Source: Shewanella piezotolerans WP3
GTDB lineage: Bacteria; Pseudomonadota; Gammaproteobacteria; Enterobacterales; Shewanellaceae
Assembly: GCF_000014885.1 (NCBI RefSeq)
Contig: NC_011566.1
Coordinates: 1,488,001-1,552,000, forward strand
Length of the DNA stretch: 64,000 nucleotides
Direction: 5' to 3'
Shown piece by piece: positions 53,990 to 62,885 of this stretch (its first letter is position 1; the number at the start of each line of letters is the position of its first letter). The notes under the pieces were generated by a model. The model was not told where the DNA came from. It worked only from the letters and a program-made list of their open reading frames with translations, and searched no databases. Both the position numbers and the translations under genes were made by a program.

Positions 53990-54823
53990 GTGCCGAATAA
54001 ATCACTTGCTGAAAACGAGTACCATCAATTCAGGCTATTTCTAGAGCAGCATAGCGGTATTGTGCTAGGTGAAAACAAGCAGTACTTAGTGCGTAGCCGC
54101 TTGGCGCCGCTGATGGGTAAGTATAACCTTCCTTCTTTGTCGGATGTGGTCAAACATTCAATGAAACCGACTGAACGTCAACTTCGCACCGAAGTTATCG
54201 ATGCTATGACCACCAATGAGACCTTATGGTTTCGAGACCGTTACCCTTTTGAACTGTTGGCCAATACCTTACTGCCAAACTACAGCCGGCTGGGTAGACC
54301 GATTAAAATTTGGTCTGCGGCATGTTCTTCGGGGCAAGAGCCGTACTCGTTAAGCATGACCATTCTTGAACATCAGCAACGTCGCCCCGGTAAATTACCG
54401 AGTGGTGCAAGCATTCTTGCGACAGATCTGTCTCCTTCAATGCTTGAACGCTGTAAAAAAGCAGAGTATGACAATTTAGCCTTAGGGCGTGGCTTGTCAG
54501 ATGAAAGGAAACGTCAGTTTTTTGATACTTTGCCGTCCGGCAATATGGTGATTAAGAATAATGTAAAACAGTTGGTGAACTTCAGAGCACACAACTTGCT
54601 TGAAAGTTATACGTTACTGGGTAAGTTTGACATCATTTTTTGCCGTAACGTATTGATCTATTTTTCGCCAGAGGCAAAGCGGAAAATACTGCGGCAATTT
54701 GCTGCCGCATTGAACCCAAATGGTATTCTATTTTTAGGCGCCTCGGAGTCTATTGCTGGTCTATCTGAAGAGTTCGATATGATCCGCTGTAATCCTGGGA
54801 TCTATTACCAAAAGCGCAGTTAA
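53990..54823 (+). CDS. cheR: Chemotaxis protein methyltransferase CheR
   Basis: Transfers methyl groups from SAM to receptor glutamates, resetting signalling. 277 residues: an N-terminal helical domain (about 1-85) and the SAM-dependent methyltransferase domain with IWSAACSSGQEPYSLSM (glycine-rich SAM loop) and FDIIFCRNVLIYFSPE. The start codon is GTG at 53990. Co-oriented with cheV, just before the flgB operon. Confidence 0.95.
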   Translation: MPNKSLAENEYHQFRLFLEQHSGIVLGENKQYLVRSRLAPLMGKYNLPSLSDVVKHSMKPTERQLRTEVIDAMTTNETLWFRDRYPFELLANTLLPNYSRLGRPIKIWSAACSSGQEPYSLSMTILEHQQRRPGKLPSGASILATDLSPSMLERCKKAEYDNLALGRGLSDERKRQFFDTLPSGNMVIKNNVKQLVNFRAHNLLESYTLLGKFDIIFCRNVLIYFSPEAKRKILRQFAAALNPNGILFLGASESIAGLSEEFDMIRCNPGIYYQKRS

Positions 54824-54949
54824 GCTGTCGTAGTCAGGGTGTTTCAACGGCGTTTAACGCAATTTTGACACCCTCTTATCTTGTAAAACCTTCTTTTTGA
54901 CATCGCTACATCCTAGATATACCTCTATTTTCACTTGTTTAAACTAATC

Positions 54950-54965
54950 TGGCACACCAATTGCT
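54950..54965 (+). promoter_or_regulatory. Sigma-54 promoter of the flgB operon
   Basis: TGGCACACCAATTGCT: TGGCAC, five bases, TTGCT, a near-perfect -24/-12 element, about 34 bp upstream of flgB. Confidence 0.85.
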
Positions 54966-54998
54966 TTATTTCAGATACCGAGCTGAGGAGGCAATTTT

Positions 54999-55397
54999 AT
55001 GGCGATTAGTTTTGATAAAGCATTAGGAGTTCATCAATACACTTTGGGCGTACGCTCCCAACGTGCAGAGGTCCTATCCTCAAATATTGCCAATGCCGAC
55101 ACGCCAAACTATAAAGCGCGTGATGTAGATTTTGCCAAAGCGATGAATTCAGCGCAGTCACGTCAATCGGGCTTAGCGATGGCTAAAAGCGACGGTAAAC
55201 ATTTTGATATGGCAGCGTTAACTCAGCAAAACGTTGCTTACCGTGTACCTAATCAACCCGATACCGGTGATGGCAACACCGTTGATATTCAACAAGAACA
55301 ATCAGCATTCATGCAAAATGCACTTGAGTATCAGATGTCCCTCGGTTTTCTTGATGGTAAGTTCTCAGGCATGAAAAAAGCGATAAGAGGCGATTAA
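54999..55397 (+). CDS. flgB: Flagellar proximal rod protein FlgB
   Basis: A 132-residue rod subunit. Conserved N-terminal rod/hook motif VLSSNIANADTPNYKARDVD and a C-terminal helix EQSAFMQNALEYQMSL are present. First gene of flgBCDE; GAGGAGG precedes the ATG. No signal peptide, as it is exported by the flagellar type III system. Confidence 0.96.
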   Translation: MAISFDKALGVHQYTLGVRSQRAEVLSSNIANADTPNYKARDVDFAKAMNSAQSRQSGLAMAKSDGKHFDMAALTQQNVAYRVPNQPDTGDGNTVDIQQEQSAFMQNALEYQMSLGFLDGKFSGMKKAIRGD

Positions 55398-55399
55398 TT

Positions 55400-55816
55400 A
55401 TGAGTTTATTTAATATATTTAACGTCGCAGGTTCAGGCATGTCTGCGCAATCAGTCAGGCTTAATACCACTGCCAGTAATATTGCAAATGCTGACGCTGT
55501 ATCGAGCAGCGCAGGCGAAACTTACCGTGCTCGCCATCCTATTTTTGAAGCTGAAATGAGCAAAGCACAACAGCATCAAAGTGCATCACAATCTGTTGCG
55601 GTTAAAGGCATTGTTGAAAGTGATTTACCTTTGAATAAAGAATTTTCTCCCGGCCACCCAATGGCAGACACTGACGGCTTTATCTATAAGCCCAATGTCA
55701 ACGTGATGGAGGAGATGGCTAACATGATCTCGGCCTCTCGCTCATACCAAATGAATGTACAAGTCACTGATGCAGCGAAATCGATGCTTCAGCAAACTCT
55801 TAGAATTGGCAAGTAA
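55400..55816 (+). CDS. flgC: Flagellar proximal rod protein FlgC
   Basis: A 138-residue rod subunit with the N-terminal ASNIANADAVSS-type motif and C-terminal MISASRSYQMNVQVTDAAKS helix. Starts 3 bp after flgB. Partner of FlgB in the proximal rod. Confidence 0.96.
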   Translation: MSLFNIFNVAGSGMSAQSVRLNTTASNIANADAVSSSAGETYRARHPIFEAEMSKAQQHQSASQSVAVKGIVESDLPLNKEFSPGHPMADTDGFIYKPNVNVMEEMANMISASRSYQMNVQVTDAAKSMLQQTLRIGK

Positions 55817-55840
55817 CTCAGTGAAAGCTGGAGGTAAATT

Positions 55841-56644
55841 TTGAGCCTGATTAATCCGCTCAATAACACGCAATCGGCAACCGGTCAGCCACAGCAGACC
55901 AGCGCCGTTACGCCGCAAGCATCGCAAGCGACGACACAAAGTAGCGCGTCGACAGAGCAGACATCTTCAACCGGTAACCCGTTTTTAGATAGCCTTCGTT
56001 TGCCGGCAGAAAACTCAATACCAGAGCCTAATAGTCAGGAGCTTTCTCAAGAAGATTTTTTCTCGTTATTGAGTCAGCAATTGTCGATGCAAGATCCGTT
56101 TAAACCGGTCGATAATGACCAGATGATCCAGCAAATGGCATCGTTTTCAACCGTTGATGGGATTAGTAAGCTTAACGAAGAGATTGTTAACCTTAATGCA
56201 TTAACCACCTCGAGCCAAGCGCTGCAGGCGTCAGGACTAGTGGGTCAGAAAGTGCTTATTCCATCAGACACAGGCTATGTGTCTGCAGAAGAACCCAACA
56301 TTAAAGCCATTGTCAGCACCCCCGAGGCGATTAAGGACTTAACGGTTCGCGTCGAAGATGAAACTGGCCAACTTATTTCGACCTTTGCCGTTGATGGTAG
56401 TGCAGGCGGTAACGTCGATATTACTTGGGACGGCATGGGGAAAAATGGCGAGCCAGTTGCTGAAGGGAGTTATACCCTTAAAGTGACGGGTAACGTTGAT
56501 GGTAAAAGTGAAGAGCTTCCCGTTTCAACCTACGCACATGTGACCAGCGTATCATTAGGTACTGCTGCTACTGGGGCTATTTTGAATTTACGTGGTGTGG
56601 GTGGCATTAAGATCAGTGATGTATTAGCGGTATCAGAATCGTAA
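55841..56644 (+). CDS. flgD: Hook assembly scaffold FlgD
   Basis: Caps the growing hook and is replaced later. 267 residues, with start at TTG 55841 after GGAGG. A Gln/Ser/Thr-rich N-terminus is followed by the FlgD motif SQEDFFSLLSQQLSMQDPFKP and a beta-rich domain (FlgD Ig-like plus tudor-like) with ITWDGMGKNGEPVAEGSYTL. It precedes flgE by about 75 bp, with a hairpin between. Confidence 0.95.
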   Translation: MSLINPLNNTQSATGQPQQTSAVTPQASQATTQSSASTEQTSSTGNPFLDSLRLPAENSIPEPNSQELSQEDFFSLLSQQLSMQDPFKPVDNDQMIQQMASFSTVDGISKLNEEIVNLNALTTSSQALQASGLVGQKVLIPSDTGYVSAEEPNIKAIVSTPEAIKDLTVRVEDETGQLISTFAVDGSAGGNVDITWDGMGKNGEPVAEGSYTLKVTGNVDGKSEELPVSTYAHVTSVSLGTAATGAILNLRGVGGIKISDVLAVSES

Positions 56645-56663
56645 ACGTCTGACAGATATTAAT

Positions 56664-56688
56664 AGCAGAGGCGAGTATAGCCTCTGCT
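56664..56688 (+). other. Perfect hairpin between flgD and flgE
   Basis: AGCAGAGGC, seven-base loop, GCCTCTGCT, with no T-run. It may stabilise the downstream flgE message or limit read-through, helping raise FlgE relative to FlgD. Confidence 0.6.
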
Positions 56689-56719
56689 AAAACGAATTGA
56701 ACAAGGATTGAGGTGAACT

Positions 56720-58081
56720 ATGTCATTTAACATTGCTTTGAGCGGTATATCGTCTGCGCAAAAAGATCTAAATACAACGGCAAACAATATCGCTAACGTA
56801 AACACTACTGGCTTTAAAGAGTCTCGCGCTGAATTTGCCGATGTTTATGCCAGCTCTATTTTCGCTAACAGCAAAACAACCGTTGGTGGTGGTGTGGCAA
56901 CCAGCCAAGTGGCACAGCAGTTCCATCAAGGTAGCTTACAGTTTACTAATAACTCACTTGATATGGCGATTAATGGTGGCGGTTTCTTCGTGACCTCTTC
57001 AGAGATTGGCTCACAAGATCACTCTTTCACCCGTGCTGGTGCGTTTAAGTTTGACTCGAATAACTATATGGTCGATTCAGCGGGTAATTTTCTGCAAACC
57101 TTCCCTGTAGATAAAGATGGTAATTCAACCTCGGTAAGTTTAACAACGACCGAGCCAGTTCAAATCCCAGATACAGCGGGTAGCCCAGTAAAAACCGATA
57201 ACATCGGCATGCAGATGAATCTAAATGCGGGTGATAAGACGTTTGATCCTGCTAATTTCGACCCCGATGACCCAGATACATTCAACAACTCAACATCGGT
57301 CACCATGTATGACTCATTAGGTGAGCCACATGTGATGACCACGTACTTTGTTCGTCCTCCGAATGCTGCCCATACCGGTGAAAGTAACTGGGTTGCATTT
57401 TATGCCGTTGACGGTAAACAGGTCGATTTGGACCCTGCATCTGGTACCTATGATATCGATACAACAGGCGATGGTAATCCTGATGGCACCGCTAATGCTG
57501 AAACCGCAGGTGGTTGGAAAGGTGCTGCGATATCCTTTAATGATACTGGCGCGTACACTGGCAGTAACCCAGCAGTTATTCAGACTGAGGCGTTGGGCGT
57601 CGGTGGGGCAAATGTTTTAGGCCCTGGCGCTGATGGTGCGCAAACTTTGACACTTAATTTTAATAACCCGACGCAATATGCTTCACCCTTTGAAGTGACT
57701 GAGTTGACGCAGGATGGTACTACCGTTGGGCGATTAACTAACGTTGAAGTGGGCGCTGATGGTCTGATTAACGCCAGCTACAGTAATGGCTCAACGGTAC
57801 CTCTTGCACGCGTTGCATTAGTTCGCTTTGCCAATGAGCAAGGCTTATCACAAGCAGGCAATACCTCTTGGAAAGCGAGCCTTGATTCGGGTCCTGCATT
57901 AGCGGGTGAAGCTAACAGTGGCACCTTTGGTAGTATTCGTTCATCGGCACTTGAGCAATCAAACGTAGACTTAACCACTGAGCTTGTTGATTTGATTTCG
58001 GCGCAACGTAACTTCCAAGCTAACTCTCGTACTTTGGAAGTCAACAATACCTTGCAACAAACGGTATTGCAGATCCGTTAA
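56720..58081 (+). CDS. flgE: Flagellar hook protein FlgE
   Basis: A 453-residue hook subunit. N-terminal ALSGISSAQKDLNTTANNIANVNTTG and a C-terminal helix (SNVDLTTELVDLISAQRNFQ) form the conserved core, with variable D1/D2 domains between. Exported by the flagellar machinery. Last gene before a strong hairpin and a new sigma-54 promoter. Confidence 0.97.
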   Translation: MSFNIALSGISSAQKDLNTTANNIANVNTTGFKESRAEFADVYASSIFANSKTTVGGGVATSQVAQQFHQGSLQFTNNSLDMAINGGGFFVTSSEIGSQDHSFTRAGAFKFDSNNYMVDSAGNFLQTFPVDKDGNSTSVSLTTTEPVQIPDTAGSPVKTDNIGMQMNLNAGDKTFDPANFDPDDPDTFNNSTSVTMYDSLGEPHVMTTYFVRPPNAAHTGESNWVAFYAVDGKQVDLDPASGTYDIDTTGDGNPDGTANAETAGGWKGAAISFNDTGAYTGSNPAVIQTEALGVGGANVLGPGADGAQTLTLNFNNPTQYASPFEVTELTQDGTTVGRLTNVEVGADGLINASYSNGSTVPLARVALVRFANEQGLSQAGNTSWKASLDSGPALAGEANSGTFGSIRSSALEQSNVDLTTELVDLISAQRNFQANSRTLEVNNTLQQTVLQIR

Positions 58082-58118
58082 TTCTCACACCTCTATCCGC
58101 TTTAGCTGCGGTAGAGTA

Positions 58119-58147
58119 AAACACGTTGCCGCAGCGGCAACGTGTTT
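58119..58147 (+). terminator. Hairpin terminator after flgE
   Basis: AAACACGTTGCC, five-base loop, GGCAACGTGTTT: a perfect 12-bp stem. T-run is short (TTTCC). It separates flgBCDE from flgFG. Confidence 0.65.
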
Positions 58148-58220
58148 CCTCTCTCGACTCATCGTTAACAGTTTTATTCGTAACCTCCTCTTTCTATACT
58201 TAATTTATAAAATCAATTTC

Positions 58221-58236
58221 TGGCACGATGCTTGCT
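58221..58236 (+). promoter_or_regulatory. Sigma-54 promoter of flgFG
   Basis: TGGCACGATGCTTGCT is a consensus -24/-12 element. Its -12 box covers 58232-58236, so translation cannot begin at the in-frame codon at 58232; this supports the GTG at 58274 as the flgF start. Confidence 0.9.
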
Positions 58237-58273
58237 AATTAATACGTTAGACGGAAGTTTGACGGAGCATTAC

Positions 58274-59017
58274 GTGGACAAGTTACTCTATGTCGCTATG
58301 AGCGGCGCAAAGCAGAATATGAATTCGTTGGCGATTAGCGCCAACAATTTGGCAAACGCTAACACTGATGGGTTTAAAGCTGATCTCGCACAAGCGCGTT
58401 CAATGCAAGCCTTTGGTGAAGGACTGCCAACACGTGTATTTGCTATGACAGAGAGCCCGTCAGCAGACTTTACCAATGGTCCTATCAAGACCACTGGTCG
58501 AGATCTAGATATTGCCGTTAAAGGCGATGGCTGGATTGCGGTTCAAGCTGATGATGGCGGCGAAGCTTATACACGTTCTGGTAGCTTGAGTTTCGATACC
58601 ACTGGTGTGCTCCGTAACGATAAAGGTACCCCACTAATGGGTGACAACGGACCTATCGTATTACCGCTTCCGATCGAAAAAATTGAAATATCTCAAGATG
58701 GCATTATCTCTGTTCGTCCAACAGGGGCCACTGCTGAGGTCATTGAAGAGGTTGGCCGTATTAAATTGGTCAATCCTGGTAATGAAAACTTAATGCGCGG
58801 CAAAGATGGACTATTTCGTCAAATGTCGGGTGAACCAGCACCTGCTGATCTTTCCGTTGGTCTGCTAAGTGGGGCAGTTGAAGGCAGTAACGTCAATGCT
58901 GTACACGAGATGGTATCGATGATTGACATACAACGTCAGTTTGAGATGCAAGTCAAAATGATGAAAACAGCTGAAGAAACAGATAAAGCATCTGCTTCAT
59001 TAATGCGCATTAGCTAG
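58274..59017 (+). CDS. flgF: Flagellar distal rod protein FlgF
   Basis: A 247-residue rod protein starting at GTG 58274 (GGAG 7 bp upstream). N-terminal YVAMSGAKQNMNSLAISANN and the C-terminal NAVHEMVSMIDIQRQFEMQV helix are typical. The frame opens further upstream at 58232, but that codon lies in the sigma-54 promoter. Followed 10 bp later by flgG. Confidence 0.95.
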   Translation: MDKLLYVAMSGAKQNMNSLAISANNLANANTDGFKADLAQARSMQAFGEGLPTRVFAMTESPSADFTNGPIKTTGRDLDIAVKGDGWIAVQADDGGEAYTRSGSLSFDTTGVLRNDKGTPLMGDNGPIVLPLPIEKIEISQDGIISVRPTGATAEVIEEVGRIKLVNPGNENLMRGKDGLFRQMSGEPAPADLSVGLLSGAVEGSNVNAVHEMVSMIDIQRQFEMQVKMMKTAEETDKASASLMRIS

Positions 59018-59027
59018 GAGATAGAAT

Positions 59028-59816
59028 ATGCATCCCGCTTTATGGATAAGTAAGACTGGTTTAGACGCTCAGCAGACTGATATTTCTGTTATTTCGAATA
59101 ACGTGGCTAACGCCAGTACTGTTGGCTTTAAAAAGAGCCGCGCAGTGTTTGAAGATCTCCTGTATCAAAACGTTAACCAAGCGGGTGGGGTAAGTGCATC
59201 AAACACCAAACTGCCAAACGGTTTAAATATTGGCGCGGGTACCCAAGTGGTTGCAACGCAAAAAGTCTTTACTCAAGGCAACATGCTAACCACTGACAAC
59301 TCGCTTGATTTGATGGTTGAAGGTCCAGGATTTTTTGAAGTACAAATGCCAGATGGCACCGCAGCATATACACGTACTGGTCAGTTTAGCCTCGATGATA
59401 CTGGCCAAATTGTTACCCCAGGTTCTGGGTACGTGGTGCAACCTGCAATCACTATTCCAGATGATGCCACCAGTATTACGGTGTCGGCAGAAGGTGAAGT
59501 CTCGGTAAAGACACCGGGTAATGCTGAAAACCAAGTGGTTGGACAGCTAGCTATGTCAGATTTTATTAATCCTGCTGGCCTTGATCCTATGGGGCAAAAC
59601 CTCTACATGGAAACCGGTGCAAGTGGTACGCCTATTCAAGGGACTGCATCACTTGACGGCATGGGCGCCATTCGTCAAGGGGCGCTTGAAACCTCAAACG
59701 TGAACGTTACTGAAGAGCTGGTTAACTTGATTGAAAGCCAACGCATTTACGAGATGAATTCAAAAGTTATCTCAGCAGTCGATCAGATGCTGTCATACGT
59801 GAATCAGAACTTATAA
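59028..59816 (+). CDS. flgG: Flagellar distal rod protein FlgG
   Basis: A 262-residue major distal rod subunit with the N-terminal TGLDAQQTDISVISNNVANA and the C-terminal VTEELVNLIESQRIYEMNSK helix. Starts with AGGAG upstream, close after flgF. Confidence 0.97.
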   Translation: MHPALWISKTGLDAQQTDISVISNNVANASTVGFKKSRAVFEDLLYQNVNQAGGVSASNTKLPNGLNIGAGTQVVATQKVFTQGNMLTTDNSLDLMVEGPGFFEVQMPDGTAAYTRTGQFSLDDTGQIVTPGSGYVVQPAITIPDDATSITVSAEGEVSVKTPGNAENQVVGQLAMSDFINPAGLDPMGQNLYMETGASGTPIQGTASLDGMGAIRQGALETSNVNVTEELVNLIESQRIYEMNSKVISAVDQMLSYVNQNL

Positions 59817-59850
59817 CGCTAGTGCAGTATTCGCCATTTTTGACAGGTTT

Positions 59851-59866
59851 TGGCATTCGATTTGCC
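59851..59866 (+). promoter_or_regulatory. Candidate sigma-54 promoter of flgHIJ
   Basis: TGGCATTCGATTTGCC keeps GG-N10-GC spacing of the -24/-12 consensus with two mismatches. It lies within the frame that opens at 59850, supporting the later start at 59889. Confidence 0.55.
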
Positions 59867-59888
59867 CGTAATATTTAAGAGAGTTTTT

Positions 59889-60563
59889 ATGAATCGTTAT
59901 TGGATTTTACTCGTTATTGCTGTGCTTTCAGGTTGTAGTTCAACCAATGAAAAGCCAATTGCAGACGATCCTTATTATGCGCCTGTTTATCCTGAAGCGC
60001 CGCCAACGAAAATAGCAGCGACAGGGTCAATGTATCAAGACAGCCAAGCTTCTAGCCTTTACTCCGATATTAAAGCTTTGAAAGTGGGCGATATTATTAC
60101 TGTCATGTTGATGGAATCGACTCAAGCTAAAAAGAGCGCCAATAACGAAATCAAAAAAGGTACTGACCTGTCACTTGACCCCATTTATGCCGGTGGTGGA
60201 AACGTCACCATTGGTGGCAATCCTATCGACCTGCGTTACAAAGACAGCATGAATACAAAGCGCGAATCTGACGCCGACCAAAGTAACAGCTTATCAGGCA
60301 GTATCTCAGCTAACGTGATGCAAGTGCTCAATAACGGTAACTTGGTTATTCGCGGTGAGAAGTGGATAAGTATCAACAACGGTGACGAATTTGTGCGTAT
60401 TACCGGTATTGTGCGTGCTCAAGATATTCGCCCTGATAACACCATTGATTCACCGCGAGTAGCCAATGCACGTATTCAATATAGCGGCACTGGAACATTT
60501 GCAGAAGTTCAAAAAGTGGGCTGGCTGAGCTCATTCTTTATGGGTAGCTGGTGGCCGTTTTAG
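59889..60563 (+). CDS. flgH: Flagellar L-ring lipoprotein FlgH
   Basis: Forms the outer-membrane L-ring. 224 residues from ATG 59889; the lipobox (IAVLSGCSST) puts the lipidated Cys at about residue 16. The body contains LKVGDIITVMLMESTQAKKSA and ends GWLSSFFMGSWWPF. The frame opens at 59850, but the lipoprotein signal is at 59889. Followed after a hairpin by flgI. Confidence 0.95.
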   Translation: MNRYWILLVIAVLSGCSSTNEKPIADDPYYAPVYPEAPPTKIAATGSMYQDSQASSLYSDIKALKVGDIITVMLMESTQAKKSANNEIKKGTDLSLDPIYAGGGNVTIGGNPIDLRYKDSMNTKRESDADQSNSLSGSISANVMQVLNNGNLVIRGEKWISINNGDEFVRITGIVRAQDIRPDNTIDSPRVANARIQYSGTGTFAEVQKVGWLSSFFMGSWWPF

Positions 60564-60584
60564 ATTTTCTAAGAATAACGAGCA

Positions 60585-60609
60585 AAGTACTGCGCGGACT
60601 GCAGTACTT
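60585..60609 (+). other. Perfect hairpin between flgH and flgI
   Basis: AAGTACTGC, seven-base loop, GCAGTACTT, about 20 bp after flgH and 60 bp before flgI. No T-run. Similar in design to the flgD-flgE hairpin. Confidence 0.55.
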
Positions 60610-60671
60610 CACCGCCGAGTAGGGCAGCTGTTGAGCAATTTTAAGCGAGTTAACTGAGCTAAGGACTTTTC

Positions 60672-61766
60672 ATGATGAAACTTAAACTGGCATTACTGTG
60701 TGCAATTTTAGTAATTGCATCGCCAGTACATGCACAGCGCATTAAGGACATTGCCAATGTTCAAGGGGTGCGAAGTAACCAATTGATTGGTTATGGCTTA
60801 GTGGTTGGTTTACCCGGAACCGGTGAAAAAACCCGTTATACCGAACAAACCTTCAAAACTATGTTGAAGAACTTTGGCATTAATCTACCTGATAATTTCA
60901 GGCCTAAAATTAAGAATGTCGCGGTAGTTGCAGTGAGTGCCAATATGCCGCCGTTTATTAAGCCTGGTCAAACACTTGATGTTTCCGTTTCAAGTTTGGG
61001 TGAAGCTAAGAGCTTACGTGGCGGCATGCTATTACAGACCTTCCTTAAAGGTGTAGACGGTAATGTCTATGCCATTGCTCAAGGCAGTATGGTGGTGAGT
61101 GGTTTTAGTGCTGAGGGACAAGATGGCTCTAAGGTGATCCAAAATACTCCAACGGTTGGCCGCATTCCAAATGGAGCGATTATTGAGCGCACGGTAGCCA
61201 CACCGTTTTCAACTGGTGACTACCTCACCTTTAACCTGCGCCGCGCTGACTTTTCAACAGCAAAAAGATTATCAGATGCTATCAATGACTTATTAGGCCC
61301 AGGAATGGCGCGGCCACTTGATGCCGCATCAGTGCAGGTGAGCGCTCCTCGTGATGTTTCACAACGGGTCTCTTTTCTTGCAACACTGGAAAATATCGAA
61401 GTAGAACCTGCCGCTGAATCGGCAAAGGTGATTGTTAACTCACGTACCGGCACCATTGTTGTTGGCCAAGACGTCAAATTATTGCCAGCTGCCGTTACCC
61501 ACGGTGGGCTAACGGTAACGATTGCTGAGGCAACGCAGGTTTCGCAGCCCAATCCGTTCGCGGGTGGTCAAACAGTCGTCACTACCGACAGTACTATTGA
61601 TGTCGCTGAAGATGATAGTCGCATGTTTATGTTTAACCCTGGTACCACGCTAGACGAGCTAGTACGGGCGGTTAACCTAGTAGGCGCTGCGCCATCAGAC
61701 GTGTTAGCAATACTAGAAGCGTTAAAGATGGCAGGGGCTTTGCATGGAGAACTGATAATAATCTAA
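60672..61766 (+). CDS. flgI: Flagellar P-ring protein FlgI
   Basis: A 364-residue periplasmic ring subunit with a signal peptide (residues 1-22, ending PVHA). The conserved QRIKDIANVQGVRSNQLIGY and LVVGLPGTGEKTRYTEQTF blocks are present, as is the C-terminal GTTLDELVRAVNLVGAAPSD. ATG is doubled (60672 and 60675). Requires FlgA for assembly. Confidence 0.97.
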   Translation: MMKLKLALLCAILVIASPVHAQRIKDIANVQGVRSNQLIGYGLVVGLPGTGEKTRYTEQTFKTMLKNFGINLPDNFRPKIKNVAVVAVSANMPPFIKPGQTLDVSVSSLGEAKSLRGGMLLQTFLKGVDGNVYAIAQGSMVVSGFSAEGQDGSKVIQNTPTVGRIPNGAIIERTVATPFSTGDYLTFNLRRADFSTAKRLSDAINDLLGPGMARPLDAASVQVSAPRDVSQRVSFLATLENIEVEPAAESAKVIVNSRTGTIVVGQDVKLLPAAVTHGGLTVTIAEATQVSQPNPFAGGQTVVTTDSTIDVAEDDSRMFMFNPGTTLDELVRAVNLVGAAPSDVLAILEALKMAGALHGELIII

Positions 61767-61795
61767 AAATTGTCGGTTTGAGTGGGAAAGTAGTC

Positions 61796-62842
61796 ATGGA
61801 TAAGCTGTCGAATGCATCGCAATTTTTGGATCTGGGAGGGTTGGACTCACTCAGATCCAAAGCCCGAAATGGCGAAAACAGTGCACTAAAAGAAGTTGCA
61901 CAACAGTTTGAAGGTATTTTCGTGCAAATGCTGATGACCAGTATGCGAGATGCTAACGCAGTGTTTGAATCCGACAGCCCTATGAACAGCCAATACACCA
62001 AGTTTTATGAGCAGATGCATGACCAACAAATGTCCCTCAACCTATCTGGTGAAGGCATGCTGGGGTTAGCTGATTTAATGGTGCAACAACTCGACCCTGC
62101 TAACAGCCCAATGACGCCAGCCTCAGTACTTAGGGGCGACAGCAACAGCTCCGCGAAATCAAACGCTTTTACACTTGATAATCCACATGCGATGCAAATG
62201 CCGGCCACAAGAAGCATGAGCGCGGTGCCCGTTGACACAGCAGTAAACTCAACCGTAAATACAGCCGTGGCACCACAAACCTTAGATGCCTTATTAAGTG
62301 GCAAAGTCTTGCCGTCGGCGGCATTAACTGCTGATAAATCACAAGCCGATTTTACTAGCCAAGATGAATTTGTTAGTCGGCTTTACCCTCATGCAGAGAA
62401 AGCGGCAAAAGAGCTCGGCACAACACCAGAGGTACTAATCGCTCAATCAGCATTGGAAACAGGTTGGGGCCAGAAAATGGTAAAAGGTGCGGCTGGTCAG
62501 CAAAGCAATAACCTATTCAATATTAAAGCAGATAGCCGCTGGCAAGGTGACAAAGCACAAGTCAGCACCCTTGAATATGAGCAGGGTGTGGCGGTTAAGC
62601 AAAAAGCAGATTTTCGGGTTTATGAGGATATCGGGCAGAGCTTTAATGACTTTGTATCATTTGTTTCTAACAGTGACCGCTACCAAGATGCGACGACAAA
62701 GGCGGCTAATCCAGCTGCATTTGTACAGTCACTGCAAGATGCGGGTTACGCAACTGACCCAAAGTATGCCGATAAAGTCATGCAGGTCATGAAAACAATC
62801 ACACGTGATTTTAAAGATGTTTTACAAGGGGTGAAGCAATGA
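61796..62842 (+). CDS. flgJ: Peptidoglycan hydrolase FlgJ
   Basis: A 348-residue rod-assembly protein. N-terminal rod-binding domain (about 10-110, including VAQQFEGIFVQMLMTSMRDA) and a C-terminal GH73-type muramidase (about 190-340) with LIAQSALETGWGQKMVKGA (catalytic Glu) and the KADFRVYEDIGQSFNDFVSF motif. It opens the peptidoglycan for the rod. The frame opens at TTG 61778; ATG 61796 with GGGA upstream is preferred. Confidence 0.95.
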   Translation: MDKLSNASQFLDLGGLDSLRSKARNGENSALKEVAQQFEGIFVQMLMTSMRDANAVFESDSPMNSQYTKFYEQMHDQQMSLNLSGEGMLGLADLMVQQLDPANSPMTPASVLRGDSNSSAKSNAFTLDNPHAMQMPATRSMSAVPVDTAVNSTVNTAVAPQTLDALLSGKVLPSAALTADKSQADFTSQDEFVSRLYPHAEKAAKELGTTPEVLIAQSALETGWGQKMVKGAAGQQSNNLFNIKADSRWQGDKAQVSTLEYEQGVAVKQKADFRVYEDIGQSFNDFVSFVSNSDRYQDATTKAANPAAFVQSLQDAGYATDPKYADKVMQVMKTITRDFKDVLQGVKQ

Positions 62843-62885
62843 TTAACCAAGTTGTCGAGCCGTTTGTAATGGGGAGTTGTCACTA

